Shown here piece after piece: positions 46,951 to 55,662 of a stretch of DNA of 64,000 bases. The DNA is taken from assembly GCA_902475855.1 (NCBI GenBank), contig CABSBF010000001.1, positions 1 to 64,000 on the forward strand. The letters run 5' to 3'. The position numbers and the translations under genes were made by a program. The stretch is from an uncultured Eubacteriales bacterium. GTDB taxonomy: Bacteria > Bacillota > Clostridia > Oscillospirales > Oscillospiraceae. Position 1 is the stretch's first letter, and the number at the start of each line of letters is the position of its first letter. The notes under the pieces are model-generated. The model did not search any database. It was not told the origin of the DNA and worked only from the letters and a program-made list of their open reading frames with translations.

Positions 46951-47643
46951 CTACTCTGTTTCCGACAGAGCTCGCTCCAGTTTTTGAAGTGCCTTTTTCT
47001 CAATTCTGCTGACATAGCTGCGGCTGATGCCGCTCTGCGCGGCAATTTCCCTCTGTGTCAGCGGGCGACGGTTGAACAAGCCGTAGCGCAGGATAATAAT
47101 GTTTCTCTCCCGTTCGCTCAGCCGCGTGTCGATCATCTGATACAGGCGGGAATATACTTCCCTATCGGACATCTGTTCAAATAAATCCTCATCAGAGCAG
47201 ATAACATCCATTAGGGAAAGCGCATTGCCGTCCTTTCCTGTTTCGATCATCTCCGAAAGAGAAACATCCGAAGCGCTCTTCCTCTGCCCACGAAAGTACA
47301 TGAGGATCTCATTTTCCACACATCTGGCGGCGTAGGTTGCAAGGCGGGCACCCTTACTTGCATCGAAGGTCGAGATTCCCTTAATCAAACCGATCGTGCC
47401 GATGGAAATCAGGTCTTCCTGATCTGCCGTCTGTGTATAGTATTTTTTCATGATATGCGCAACCAGCCGCAGATTCCGTTCAATCAGTATATTTCTGGCC
47501 TCAAGATCTCCCTGGGCTGCCAGTGCCAGATAGTGCTGTTCTTCCTTGGCGCTTAATGGCTTTGGAAAGGAACCGCTTCCGTTTGACAGCCGCAGAGAAT
47601 ACAGGATGCTTCCGAGCATCAGCCAGACTGCTGCGCCGAGCAT
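46951..47643 (-). CDS. sigK: Sporulation sigma factor SigK
   Basis: SigK directs late mother-cell transcription during sporulation. The 230-residue protein has a hydrophobic N-terminal stretch like the cleaved pro-sequence, then FPKPLSAKEEQHYLALAAQG, the region 2 core EDLISIGTIGLIKGISTFDA and a region 4 helix-turn-helix LTQREIAAQSGISRSYVSRI. The gene is not split by a skin element. The ATG at 47643 has GGGGGTGA upstream, and that site lies inside a perfect hairpin. Confidence 0.93.
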   Translation of the reverse strand: MLGAAVWLMLGSILYSLRLSNGSGSFPKPLSAKEEQHYLALAAQGDLEARNILIERNLRLVAHIMKKYYTQTADQEDLISIGTIGLIKGISTFDASKGARLATYAARCVENEILMYFRGQRKSASDVSLSEMIETGKDGNALSLMDVICSDEDLFEQMSDREVYSRLYQMIDTRLSERERNIIILRYGLFNRRPLTQREIAAQSGISRSYVSRIEKKALQKLERALSETE

Positions 47644-47648
47644 AAAAT

Positions 47649-47675
47649 CACCCCCGAATACTCTATTCGGGGGTG
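47649..47675 (-). promoter_or_regulatory. Perfect hairpin occluding the sigK ribosome-binding site
   Basis: A 12-bp perfect stem (47649-47660 with 47664-47675) with a 3-base loop has the sigK site GGGGGTG as its descending arm, five bases before ATG. In an RNA reading through from ispA it would mask the site; followed by ATTTTA it might also act as a weak terminator. Confidence 0.7.
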
Positions 47676-47691
47676 GCAAGTCCATATTCCG

Positions 47692-48564
47692 CTATTTTTC
47701 TCGGCTCACCAGCCGCTGTGCCAGCTCCATTAAAAAATCTGCGCCATCAAAACCATCCAGCGCCGTAATCGCTCGCTGTGTCTCAGCCGCAATCATCTCA
47801 CGGCAGGCATCCACACCGTAAAGGCGGACAAAAGTGTTCTTGTGTTCATCCACACCGACTGCTTTCCCAATCTTATCTGCATCGCCGACAACGTCCAGAA
47901 TATCATCCTCAATTTGGAATGCAAGGCCGATCGCATCGGCATAGGCGGACGCAGCCTCCTGCTGCATCACGCTGCCGCCGGCAGCGATTACACCGAGCTG
48001 ACAGGCCGCAGAAATGAGCGCCCCGGTTTTGCGTGACTGGATAGCACGGACTTCTTTCTCCGTGCAGGCACGCTTCTCTGCCTCCATATCCAGCGTCTGT
48101 CCGCCGACCATGCCCAGTTCTCCTGCGCACAGAGAAAGCACCTGCACCGCACGGACAATCTGCGCCGCCGGCAGCTTTGCCCTTGTCAAAAAGCGGAAGG
48201 ACGCAGTCAGAAGGCCGTCGCCGGCCAGCACTGCCGTCGCCTCGCCATAGACCTTGTGATTGGTTGGACGGCCGCGGCGCAGGTCGTCGTTATCCATGCA
48301 GGGCAGATCGTCATGAATCAGGCTGTAGGTATGCACCATTTCCACTGCCGCCGCAAAGGGCAGCGCGTTCTCTGCCTTTCCCCCGCAGAGTACACAGAAT
48401 GCCAGAGTCAGCGCGGGACGCAGCCGTTTCCCGCCGGCCAGCAGACTATAGCGCATGGCGTCAAACAGCACCTGCTGAGGCTCCTCCGGCTCGATAAAGC
48501 ACTGCTGCAGATATCCCTCGACCTCATCGGTATAGCGGCGCAGCCGCTCGTCAAACTGATTCAT
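47692..48564 (-). CDS. ispA: Farnesyl/geranyl diphosphate synthase
   Basis: IspA condenses IPP with allylic diphosphates to make farnesyl diphosphate for undecaprenyl phosphate and other isoprenoids. The 290-residue protein has the first Asp-rich motif in HDDLPCMDNDDLRRG and the second in QIEDDILDVVGD. The ATG at 48564 overlaps the end of xseB by 14 bases, as in many Firmicutes. Confidence 0.94.
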   Translation of the reverse strand: MNQFDERLRRYTDEVEGYLQQCFIEPEEPQQVLFDAMRYSLLAGGKRLRPALTLAFCVLCGGKAENALPFAAAVEMVHTYSLIHDDLPCMDNDDLRRGRPTNHKVYGEATAVLAGDGLLTASFRFLTRAKLPAAQIVRAVQVLSLCAGELGMVGGQTLDMEAEKRACTEKEVRAIQSRKTGALISAACQLGVIAAGGSVMQQEAASAYADAIGLAFQIEDDILDVVGDADKIGKAVGVDEHKNTFVRLYGVDACREMIAAETQRAITALDGFDGADFLMELAQRLVSREK

Positions 48565-48787
48565 CCCGCAGCTCCGTTTCCACGGGTGCACCGTCTGCGC
48601 CCTTTGTCATCTGTAAAACTTTCAGCTCCGCATCGTCCAGCAGCTTGTTGCAGGAGGCAGCAAGTGAAGTTCCCTCTTCAAAGAGTTTCAGCGCTTCTTC
48701 CAAGGCGACATCGCCATTCTCCATTCGCCGGACGATCTCCTCCAGCCGGGTGACCGACTGCTCAAAGGTCATGGATTCTTTTTTCAT
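48551..48787 (-). CDS. xseB: Exodeoxyribonuclease VII small subunit
   Basis: XseB forms the helical small subunit of exonuclease VII. The 78-residue protein has the family core MTFEQSVTRLEEIVRRMENG and LEEALKLFEEGTSLAASCNK. The ATG at 48787 follows GGAGG; the frame upstream lies inside xseA and is not used. Confidence 0.93.
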   Translation of the reverse strand: MKKESMTFEQSVTRLEEIVRRMENGDVALEEALKLFEEGTSLAASCNKLLDDAELKVLQMTKGADGAPVETELRDESV

Positions 48788-49982
48788 CTGCTTCCTCCAA
48801 CTGTGTAATCTGCGCCTGCGCGCTGCCGTCCGCAAAGGTAATCCGCACCGTTTTCCCAACGGACAATTCCCGGATGCTGCGCACCGGAGCTCCCCCGCTG
48901 CGCACCAGACTGTAGCCGCGGCTCAAAACCTTCAGGGGGCTCATCGCGTCCAGCTTTGCCGTCAAGCGGACAAAACGCTCCCGATCACGGCTCAAAAGAT
49001 TCTGTGACGCCGCGCAGAGACGTCGCAGCAGGAAATCAAGCAGCATACGGCGGTCATTCAGATAGTTTGCCGGACTGCGCAGGCAGCGTGCAGACACAAG
49101 CGCCGCCACGCGCTGGCGTTCGGTTTTCATGCGTTTTCGGATCTGCATCAGCAGGATCGCCTGCTGCGCAGCAAGATGCTGCCGCAGTTCTGTCTGATCC
49201 GGCACGGCCAGCTCCGCCGCATTCGACGGCGTTGCCGCACGCAGGTCGGCCACAAAATCCGAAATCGTGACGTCCGGTTCATGACCGACGGCGGAAATGA
49301 CCGGAATTTCGGAATCTGCAATCGCACGCGCCACGGCCTCATCATTGAACGCCCAGAGATCTTCGATTGAGCCTCCGCCGCGGCCGGTAATGATCAGGTC
49401 GGCCACATGATAGCGGTTGGCATAGCGCAGCGCACTGACGATTTCCCCCGGAGCCTCGGCACCCTGCACGCGCACGGCAAGCAGCACGACCTCCGTCAGC
49501 GGATAGCGCTTGCGCAGAATGCGCAGCATGTCATGCAGCGCGGCACCCGCAGATGACGTGATGATTGCAATTCGATGAGGAAAGCGCGGCAGGTTTTTTT
49601 TCCTCTCCTGAGAAAACAGTCCCTCTGCCTGCAATTTCGCCTTGAGTTGCTCAAAGGCGACATGCAGATCCCCAACGCCGTCCGGCGTAAGCTCCGTGCA
49701 ATAGAGCTGATATGCACCATCGCGCGGAAAGATCGAAATACGTCCGCCTGCGATAACCTTCATGCCGTTTTCCGGGCGAAAACGCAGACGGTAAGCATTG
49801 CCGCGGAACATCACGCAGCGCAGCGCGCCCTGTGAATCCTTCAGCGTAAAATAATGATGCCCGGAAGGATAAACTTTATAATTGCTGATTTCTCCTCGAA
49901 TAAAAACGCCGCTGAGAAACTCGTCCTCTTCAAAACGCAGGCGCAGATACTCATTGATCTGCGATACTTCATAAACCTGCAT
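48762..49982 (-). CDS. xseA: Exodeoxyribonuclease VII large subunit
   Basis: XseA is the catalytic subunit of exonuclease VII, which degrades single-stranded DNA. The 406-residue protein starts with an OB-fold domain (VSQINEYLRLRFEEDEFLSG), then the nuclease core with RIAIITSSAGAALHDM, GRGGGSIEDLWAFNDE and SAVGHEPDVTISDFVADLRA. It overlaps xseB by 26 bases and the upstream M22 gene by 14 bases. Confidence 0.96.
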   Translation of the reverse strand: MQVYEVSQINEYLRLRFEEDEFLSGVFIRGEISNYKVYPSGHHYFTLKDSQGALRCVMFRGNAYRLRFRPENGMKVIAGGRISIFPRDGAYQLYCTELTPDGVGDLHVAFEQLKAKLQAEGLFSQERKKNLPRFPHRIAIITSSAGAALHDMLRILRKRYPLTEVVLLAVRVQGAEAPGEIVSALRYANRYHVADLIITGRGGGSIEDLWAFNDEAVARAIADSEIPVISAVGHEPDVTISDFVADLRAATPSNAAELAVPDQTELRQHLAAQQAILLMQIRKRMKTERQRVAALVSARCLRSPANYLNDRRMLLDFLLRRLCAASQNLLSRDRERFVRLTAKLDAMSPLKVLSRGYSLVRSGGAPVRSIRELSVGKTVRITFADGSAQAQITQLEEADEKRIHDL

Positions 49983-50898
49983 GGTGCGCCCTCCATGTCA
50001 AGATGGCCGTTCCCATTGCATTGTCAGTGGAAAACTCCGGGGCGCAGAACACTGCCGGCAGTATCTTGCAGCGTTCGCGCAGCATGGTATTGGACGACAC
50101 GCCTCCCGCAAATACAACGTCGCAGCCGGGATGTTCTCTGAGCGCATGTTCCGTTGCTTCCGCAATTGCACCGATCAGGCAGCGCAGCACATACCCTGCC
50201 GTATCTGCCTTTGAGGCTCCGCGGGCATAAAACTCCTGCACCTTATTCTGAACGCCGGAAAGAGAGAATTCCGTTCCGTGAACCTTGACCCGGAAGCGTT
50301 CCTTTCCGTCCGCTTCCCTGCTCAGCGCATCCAGCGCTTTGCCGGAGGGAAACGGCAGCTCCAGAAGCTGGCCTGTGCGGTCGATAAGCTGGCCTGCGGA
50401 AATATCCGACGTCCCACCAATCTTCTCCGCATGGACACTTACTCCCTCCGGTGTGACATACAGAAGTTCCGTGGTTCCGCCGGACAGATGCCATGCAAGG
50501 TGGGGCCTGTCCATCAGATCCATCCGTCCCGCCGACCAGAGAGAGGCCGCAATGTGTCCCTGCTGGTGAGAAAAGGAATAGACCGGAATATGCAGCGCGG
50601 CGGCCAGCACCTCGGCCTGCGACTGCCCTGCAAGAAAACACGGCATGTAAGACCCCTCAACCGCCCGCGGCCGTGTGCTTGCGCCGACGGCGTCCAGCCG
50701 CAGCTCACCCATATCGCAAAACAGCCTGTCGGCAAGCTCCGGCAGGCGTTTTACATGTGCAAACAGAGCGTCGCTCTGCCGCAGTCCCAGCGTGCCCGGT
50801 GCAACATCGAGCAATCTGGAAACATTTTTCCCCTCTGCACCGTTAAAAACGGCGACAGAAGTCGTATAGTTGCTGGTATCAAAGCCCAGTACCGTCAT
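49969..50898 (-). CDS. Peptidase M22/TsaD-like paralog
   Basis: The 309-residue protein has the ASKHA ATPase fold of Kae1/TsaD: LGFDTSNYTTSVAV at the N-terminus, a metal-binding HQQGH, the LSGGTTELLYV loop and VVFAGGVSSNTML near the C-terminus. It is shorter than TsaD and diverged, so it is probably not the t6A enzyme itself; paralogs of this type occur beside nusB/xseA in Clostridia. Function unknown. It overlaps nusB by 4 bases (ATGA). Confidence 0.85.
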   Translation of the reverse strand: MTVLGFDTSNYTTSVAVFNGAEGKNVSRLLDVAPGTLGLRQSDALFAHVKRLPELADRLFCDMGELRLDAVGASTRPRAVEGSYMPCFLAGQSQAEVLAAALHIPVYSFSHQQGHIAASLWSAGRMDLMDRPHLAWHLSGGTTELLYVTPEGVSVHAEKIGGTSDISAGQLIDRTGQLLELPFPSGKALDALSREADGKERFRVKVHGTEFSLSGVQNKVQEFYARGASKADTAGYVLRCLIGAIAEATEHALREHPGCDVVFAGGVSSNTMLRERCKILPAVFCAPEFSTDNAMGTAILTWRAHHAGL

Positions 50899-51353
50899 TG
50901 CTGTTCTTCCTTTTTCTGTCCACGCGCAATAGAGCCGAGAATTCCGTTGACAAAAGAAACCACCTCGGCGTCCTCATACTTCCGGGTCAGCTCGACACAT
51001 TCGTTGATCGCCACGCCCGTCGGGACATCCTGCATATACAGCATCTCAAAAATTGCCAGCCGCATGGCCGCCTTGGTAAAGCGGGAAATCCGGTGCAGAT
51101 TCCAGCCGATGGCATACTGCGCAATCAGCGCGTCCAGTTCATCCGCATGGGCGGCTACACCCTCCACACAGGTGCGGATATACTCCATCTGCTTTTTGCT
51201 GGGGCGCTCGGTATAGACCTCATTCTCCCCGGCAAGGCCGGAGTAGTATTCCTTTTCCATGCGTGTTTGCAGTGCTTCCTCCGGCGTCTGCGCGGTATAG
51301 TCCAGCTCGTAGATCAGATGAGCTGCAACTTCTCTGGCATTTGAGCGTGTCAT
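50895..51353 (-). CDS. nusB: Transcription antitermination factor NusB
   Basis: NusB with NusE binds boxA and supports rRNA antitermination. The 152-residue helical protein begins MTRSNAREVAAHLIYELDY and has AMRLAIFEMLYMQDVPTGVAINECVELTRKY split over the conserved C-terminal half. AAGGAG precedes the ATG. Confidence 0.95.
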   Translation of the reverse strand: MTRSNAREVAAHLIYELDYTAQTPEEALQTRMEKEYYSGLAGENEVYTERPSKKQMEYIRTCVEGVAAHADELDALIAQYAIGWNLHRISRFTKAAMRLAIFEMLYMQDVPTGVAINECVELTRKYEDAEVVSFVNGILGSIARGQKKEEQQ

Positions 51354-51370
51354 GGCGTTCTCCTTGGTAT

Positions 51371-51400
51371 GTAAAAGTAGGGGTGCCTGGTCAGCACCCC
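51371..51400 (-). terminator. Weak terminator or attenuator between asp23 and nusB
   Basis: A perfect 7-bp stem (51380-51386 with 51394-51400) is followed on the minus strand by TACTTTTAC. It may partially end the asp23 transcript. Confidence 0.45.
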
Positions 51401-51410
51401 GAAGCAGGTA

Positions 51411-51788
51411 TCAGTTCGTGGATTTTGGGACTGCGATGCCGCAGACGTTGACATTGACCGCCACCGGACGAACACCGGTCATGGAAACGACCTCGTTCAT
51501 AATGCTCTCCTGAACATTTTTAGCGACTGTCATCACGGCCTCACCCATTTTCACAACGAGGTTGCAGGAGATCGTAACATTCTGCTCTTCCATCGTGACG
51601 CGAATGCCGTTGCGCAGGTTCTTCTTGCCGAGAATCGTGGAAATATCAAAGGCCGCGGTAGTGCTCAGGCCGTAGACGCCCTCGACCTCACGAACTGCCA
51701 GCGCCGCAATCGAAGCGATGACGTCCTCAGAGATCAGAATGCGTCCGCCTTCCTGCGGCTGCTCAATGTACTTTTTTCCTTCTGCCAT
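51411..51788 (-). CDS. Asp23/Gls24 family envelope stress protein
   Basis: The 125-residue protein has the Asp23 pattern GGRILISEDVIASIAALAVR, VEGVYGL and a basic region RNGIRVTMEEQNVTISCNLV, close to YqhY of Bacillus, which sits beside nusB. Members associate with the membrane or affect lipid synthesis; precise role unknown. It has a promoter of its own just after spoIIIAH. Confidence 0.92.
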   Translation of the reverse strand: MAEGKKYIEQPQEGGRILISEDVIASIAALAVREVEGVYGLSTTAAFDISTILGKKNLRNGIRVTMEEQNVTISCNLVVKMGEAVMTVAKNVQESIMNEVVSMTGVRPVAVNVNVCGIAVPKSTN

Positions 51789-51838
51789 AGCGGTTTCCTT
51801 CCTTTCTGGAGTACAGATCCTCTTTGGATTTCTATCCT

Positions 51839-51866
51839 ATTCTATCACATTTTCCGAAAAATACAA
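51839..51866 (-). promoter_or_regulatory. Promoter for asp23-nusB operon
   Basis: TTGTAT and TAGAAT are separated by 16 bases on the minus strand, directly after the spoIIIAH stop. It makes the following housekeeping genes independent of the sporulation operon. Confidence 0.6.
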
Positions 51867-51887
51867 TATCCATTTCCGAAAAAAGCA

Positions 51888-52445
51888 TCATTCCACGCCG
51901 ATCACGCGGATATCAGACAGCTTGAACTCCGTCTGCGCCAGCACAATATCGGCAACCAGCGATACATCTGTCTGCTTCAGCCCCTCCTTCGGCGCGGCGA
52001 CTGCGAGGGAGATCCCGTCGTCAGAAATATATGCAACACAGTCGGCATATCCCTTGGCGACGACCAAACTTTCGATCTGTGACTCAGCCAGTGCATCGGA
52101 TACAAGGCTCTCCAGCGCCTTGCTGCTGGTGGAGGTATCCTCCCCTTCTGCGTAGGCAATGGTCTCCTGCAGCAGCTCCACAGCCTCGTCTCGCGCCTTC
52201 TGCCGGGACAGCCGCATCTGCGCAAAGTACTCATTTGCGCTCTGACCGCTCTCCTGTGCCGCAAGCGCCGGCTGTGTCTGCGTTGTGTCGTTCAGTACAA
52301 GCGTGGATTCTCCCAGCACCTTGTCCGCATCAAGAACCTTGCTCAAATCCGTAGAATCTCTGCCATAGAGCCAGTTGAGGTAGATGCCGGCGCACACAAG
52401 CACCAGTACGCCCGCAATGATTGCATTGCGCTTCCATGTTTTCAT
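51888..52445 (-). CDS. spoIIIAH: Stage III sporulation protein AH
   Basis: SpoIIIAH sits in the mother-cell membrane and pairs with forespore SpoIIQ to form the feeding channel. The 185-residue protein has one N-terminal membrane helix and a YscJ/FliF-like extracellular domain ending QTDVSLVADIVLAQTEFKLSD. The ATG at 52445 has GGAGG 8 bases upstream; two earlier ATG codons overlap the spoIIIAG end. Confidence 0.92.
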   Translation of the reverse strand: MKTWKRNAIIAGVLVLVCAGIYLNWLYGRDSTDLSKVLDADKVLGESTLVLNDTTQTQPALAAQESGQSANEYFAQMRLSRQKARDEAVELLQETIAYAEGEDTSTSSKALESLVSDALAESQIESLVVAKGYADCVAYISDDGISLAVAAPKEGLKQTDVSLVADIVLAQTEFKLSDIRVIGVE

Positions 52446-52459
52446 GTTCCATTCCTCCA

Positions 52460-53005
52460 TCATTTCATTTTGACCACCGTGATCTTATCCGTTCCAAGGC
52501 CCGTCAGCGACGAAACCGCAGACACGATGCTCCACCGCACTGCCGCATTGTCTGCACCCTCGCTGACGATCAGCGCTCCCTGAAACTGCGGATAGACCAC
52601 GCTTGAGATCGCTGCTTCATCATATGCGCTTCCCTGAGACAAAATAACCGTCTTTCGTTCCTCACTGGTCTGCGTGCCGGAATTCGTCTGCTCGCCGCTC
52701 GTCTTTATGTCGGATTGGTAGTTTGTCTGCGCACCTCTGTGCAGTGTGAGCATAACGCTGACGCGGCCCGCACCGTCGATTTTCAGCAGCATTCTGGTAA
52801 GGCGCGCCTCAATCTCCTGCGCATAATCCTGTGGCTCTACAGCAGGGCTCTCACATGGTGTCTGCTGCTTCGTATTCTCTTTCTCACTGCCAAACGGAAT
52901 TGCCAGCAGTGCCAGCCCGACCATCAGCACCAGGACGGCATATTTATATTTTTTCAGTGTGGAAATGAGCCTTCGCGCCCATTCGTTCCATTTTCTTCTA
53001 TCCAT
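52460..53005 (-). CDS. spoIIIAG: Stage III sporulation protein AG
   Basis: SpoIIIAG forms a large ring in the SpoIIIA-SpoIIQ channel. The 181-residue protein has a basic N-terminus, one membrane helix (about 20-38), and a ring-building domain with EIEARLTRMLLKIDGAGRVS and the C-terminal LIVSEGADNAAVRWSIVSAV. It overlaps spoIIIAF by 8 bases. Confidence 0.92.
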   Translation of the reverse strand: MDRRKWNEWARRLISTLKKYKYAVLVLMVGLALLAIPFGSEKENTKQQTPCESPAVEPQDYAQEIEARLTRMLLKIDGAGRVSVMLTLHRGAQTNYQSDIKTSGEQTNSGTQTSEERKTVILSQGSAYDEAAISSVVYPQFQGALIVSEGADNAAVRWSIVSAVSSLTGLGTDKITVVKMK

Positions 53006-53480
53006 ATAATCTCCACTCCTGTTGGTCGGATGGGATGTTCAATGAATCCCGGATATACGCCTCCAACGCCTGCGCTTGGTCCGGCGTCATGCTTCCCGTC
53101 AGTGTGACCGCTTCCGGCAGAGGCGTTTCTCCGTTCCCGACCGTGACCTCCGCCTGAATGATTCCGCCCAGCGCTTCGGCCTTCGCCTCAATATACCGCT
53201 GTGTATTCTCCCTGACCAGTGCGCGCAGCATGGTCTGATAGTCCTTGGATGCCTGCTGTGTGCTGAATTTCTCCGGCTTTCCCAGCTCCGCAATGTGGAC
53301 GGCAAGATCGGAGAGATTCAGACGCAGCAGAGGCGCAGACACGGTGAGCAGAATCAAAATTCCCGCAATGAACCGCGTGATTTTTTGAATTCTGCTGTTT
53401 TTCAGCAGTGCGCAGGCAAGCACCGAAAGCATACACGCCGCAATGATCGCCAAAAAATATGTTCTGATTTTTTCCATCAT
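52998..53480 (-). CDS. spoIIIAF: Stage III sporulation protein AF
   Basis: The 160-residue protein has two membrane helices (about 8-28 and 35-55) and a soluble domain. The reading frame extends 145 codons further upstream inside spoIIIAE, but the start is ATG at 53480, which overlaps the spoIIIAE stop and follows AAGGTGG; a second ATG is adjacent. Its role in the channel is not well defined. Confidence 0.88.
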   Translation of the reverse strand: MMEKIRTYFLAIIAACMLSVLACALLKNSRIQKITRFIAGILILLTVSAPLLRLNLSDLAVHIAELGKPEKFSTQQASKDYQTMLRALVRENTQRYIEAKAEALGGIIQAEVTVGNGETPLPEAVTLTGSMTPDQAQALEAYIRDSLNIPSDQQEWRLYG

Positions 53481-54550
53481 ACCACCTTGAGAAAGCACAC
53501 CACGCAGATCAGCGACATCAGCGCACACGCGCCATTCATCGCAAGAAGATACCCCATAGCAGAAGAAAAATGCTTGACGAGCCTGACGTGCGGCGAGAGC
53601 CCCACCGTTCCGCTCACGGCTGCCGTGAGCTTGAGCAGCAGATACTGTACGCCGACACGCAGGAACGGTGTCAGGCAGACCGCCAGCACCGCAAGCATTC
53701 CAAATACACCGACGGAGTTTTTCAGCATTGCCGCGCTCGACAGCAGGGATTCCGAAGCGTCGGAAATAATTCCTCCCACCACCGGTACCGTTCCGGCCGC
53801 CGCTTTGGTCGCTTTTAGCGCAAGCTCGTCGGAATTTCCGTTGACCACGCCGGTCAGCGTCATATAGACCGTAAATGCGGTGAGCACGACCTTCAGACTC
53901 TTGGAAACCGCCCACCCGACAAATTCTCTCAGCTCACTGAGCGTGTCGCTGCCCAGCGCCGCCTCAGCGCCCGCCACCGCCAAATAGAAATAGACACCCG
54001 GCACCAGTACTTTGGATATGAGCTGCATCAGGATTTCAGCAAAAACAACGGTGCCTGTATAGAGTGCAGAGGCAGAGGTGAGTCCGCCGCTCATCGCCGC
54101 AGCGGAAGCCATCACGGGAAGCATACAGCCCGTGTAGTCCGTCACCTTTTGTACTGTGTCCGATGCAAGAGAAATCATGCTGTGAAAAGAGCCGACCGCC
54201 GCCGCGCACAGGCCCAGTGCTCCGACTGCCGTCACCGCGCCGGTCAGATCGTGCTCTCCCGCCATTTTTGCAAGAGCACAGAGCGTTACCACCGCAAGGA
54301 GAACTGCGCATAGACGCAAGCCTGTCTGAATTGCGCTGCCGCTCCCCCGCAGCGCATTTTGTATCAGGCGCTTGCAGTTTCCCCAGAAATTGGCAGCTGT
54401 TGCAGGGCTCAGCCCCGTCATTGCCTCCTGCGCCTCCTGCGGAAGCTCCTGTGTCATGGATGATGTGTCCACGATCTCGTCCAAATCCTGTGCAAAAGCC
54501 GTTCCCATCAGCGCCGCCAGCAAAAGCAGCACGATCACCATTCGCTTCAT
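53477..54550 (-). CDS. spoIIIAE: Stage III sporulation protein AE
   Basis: SpoIIIAE is a polytopic membrane protein of the channel. The 357-residue protein has an N-terminal signal peptide ending near AFAQ and about seven hydrophobic segments. It lies one base after spoIIIAD and its stop overlaps the spoIIIAF start. Confidence 0.94.
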   Translation of the reverse strand: MKRMVIVLLLLAALMGTAFAQDLDEIVDTSSMTQELPQEAQEAMTGLSPATAANFWGNCKRLIQNALRGSGSAIQTGLRLCAVLLAVVTLCALAKMAGEHDLTGAVTAVGALGLCAAAVGSFHSMISLASDTVQKVTDYTGCMLPVMASAAAMSGGLTSASALYTGTVVFAEILMQLISKVLVPGVYFYLAVAGAEAALGSDTLSELREFVGWAVSKSLKVVLTAFTVYMTLTGVVNGNSDELALKATKAAAGTVPVVGGIISDASESLLSSAAMLKNSVGVFGMLAVLAVCLTPFLRVGVQYLLLKLTAAVSGTVGLSPHVRLVKHFSSAMGYLLAMNGACALMSLICVVCFLKVV

Positions 54551-54551
54551 G

Positions 54552-54944
54552 CTACCCTCCCATCATTGTACGTATCATGTCGATCACCGCTTCCAGCAGA
54601 GGAAGTGCAATATAGATTGCCAGTACTCCGCCGCACAACTCAATCAGCCGTGCAACTGCATTCTCTCCGGCATCCGTGCAGAAGGCCGCACAGAGCTGCG
54701 TCACAATTCCTATGCCGACGCTCTTGATCAACGGCGTGAGCAGCTCGTCATCCAAGCCGGAAAGCGCTTGCAGCTTCCCAAAAAAGGAGATGATCGGCTC
54801 AACCAGCCGGATCACAACGAGCGCCATCACCACGCAGGCTGCAACGGACAGGAGCAGCGCCAGCTCTGCGTTGCTTCGGCGGATGAGCGTCACAAGAACC
54901 GCGGTCACAACACCGATGACCGCAACCTGCAAAAGCGCAGCCAT
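54552..54944 (-). CDS. spoIIIAD: Stage III sporulation protein AD
   Basis: The 130-residue membrane protein has about four hydrophobic segments and resembles type III secretion export components, including the loop SGLDDELLTPLIKSVGIGIV. The ATG overlaps the spoIIIAC stop (TAATG). Confidence 0.93.
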   Translation of the reverse strand: MAALLQVAVIGVVTAVLVTLIRRSNAELALLLSVAACVVMALVVIRLVEPIISFFGKLQALSGLDDELLTPLIKSVGIGIVTQLCAAFCTDAGENAVARLIELCGGVLAIYIALPLLEAVIDMIRTMMGG

Positions 54945-55138
54945 TAAAAATGAAAGAGGTTTTTGACCAGATCGAACAACTGCGCGATTTTCTGTACGAT
55001 AATGATCAAAACAACGACCAGCCCCGCCAGGGTTGTCATGGTTGCCTGTTCCTCCCTGCCTGAGCGCACCAGTACCTGGTTCAGAATGGAAACGATCATT
55101 CCAACCGCTGCGATTTTAAATATCAGTTCTATATCCAT
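54944..55138 (-). CDS. spoIIIAC: Stage III sporulation protein AC
   Basis: The 64-residue membrane protein has two hydrophobic helices (MDIELIFKIAAVGMIVSILN and a second around residues 36-54), the usual length of the family. The ATG at 55138 was chosen on family length; the frame upstream overlaps spoIIIAB. Confidence 0.92.
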   Translation of the reverse strand: MDIELIFKIAAVGMIVSILNQVLVRSGREEQATMTTLAGLVVVLIIIVQKIAQLFDLVKNLFHF

Positions 55139-55149
55139 GCGAGTTTCCC

Positions 55150-55662
55150 CTAAGCCATCAGGATGACCAGTGCAATTCCTGCGGAAACGGCCAATGCAGC
55201 ACAACTTCGCGCCATCGGTTTTTTCTCTGCTTCGCACCGCTCCAGCGCAGCCGTGATCCGCTGTCCGCTGAGAGAAAGCATCCGGTTTTCTCCTTCAAGG
55301 TCGTAGCGTCCCAGCGTTCCGCAGAGTTCCAGAAGCGCCATGCGCGCGTCATTTGGCAGGAGCAGCGCAGGTACACCCTCCATTGCCTTCTGCGCAGCGC
55401 GCTGCCGCGGCAGTCCGGTTTCAAGGAGGCTGCAAAGCACACGGAAGAACTGTGACATTGCGCCGGTAAGCCTGTCCGCCACGCCGGAATAAAGCTGAGG
55501 CAGAGGCAAAAGCGTATAATTGATTTCGCAGCGCAACATCTCCACTGCGCTTTTCAGCTCCCGAAGCTGCCGAACCCGCCGGTAATATTGCGCCGCGCGG
55601 CATCCTCCGATGCTTCCCGCGCCGATTAGAACCAGAAGCGCACCTATCCAACGGAGCAACAC
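55150..55662 (-). CDS. spoIIIAB: Stage III sporulation protein AB
   Basis: The 170-residue protein has an N-terminal and a C-terminal membrane helix around a helical GspF-like domain, the layout of SpoIIIAB. The start is GTG with GGGGGA just upstream. It overlaps the end of spoIIIAA by 19 bases. Confidence 0.92.
   Translation of the reverse strand: MLLRWIGALLVLIGAGSIGGCRAAQYYRRVRQLRELKSAVEMLRCEINYTLLPLPQLYSGVADRLTGAMSQFFRVLCSLLETGLPRQRAAQKAMEGVPALLLPNDARMALLELCGTLGRYDLEGENRMLSLSGQRITAALERCEAEKKPMARSCAALAVSAGIALVILMA

Noticed and set aside
46951..47643. Possible skin element or split sigK.
   Set aside because: The reading frame is continuous from the pro-sequence to region 4, without recombinase genes nearby.
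53481..53915. Upstream extension of the spoIIIAF frame by about 145 codons.
   Set aside because: It lies inside spoIIIAE in another frame; the family start with its membrane helices and ribosome-binding site is at 53480.
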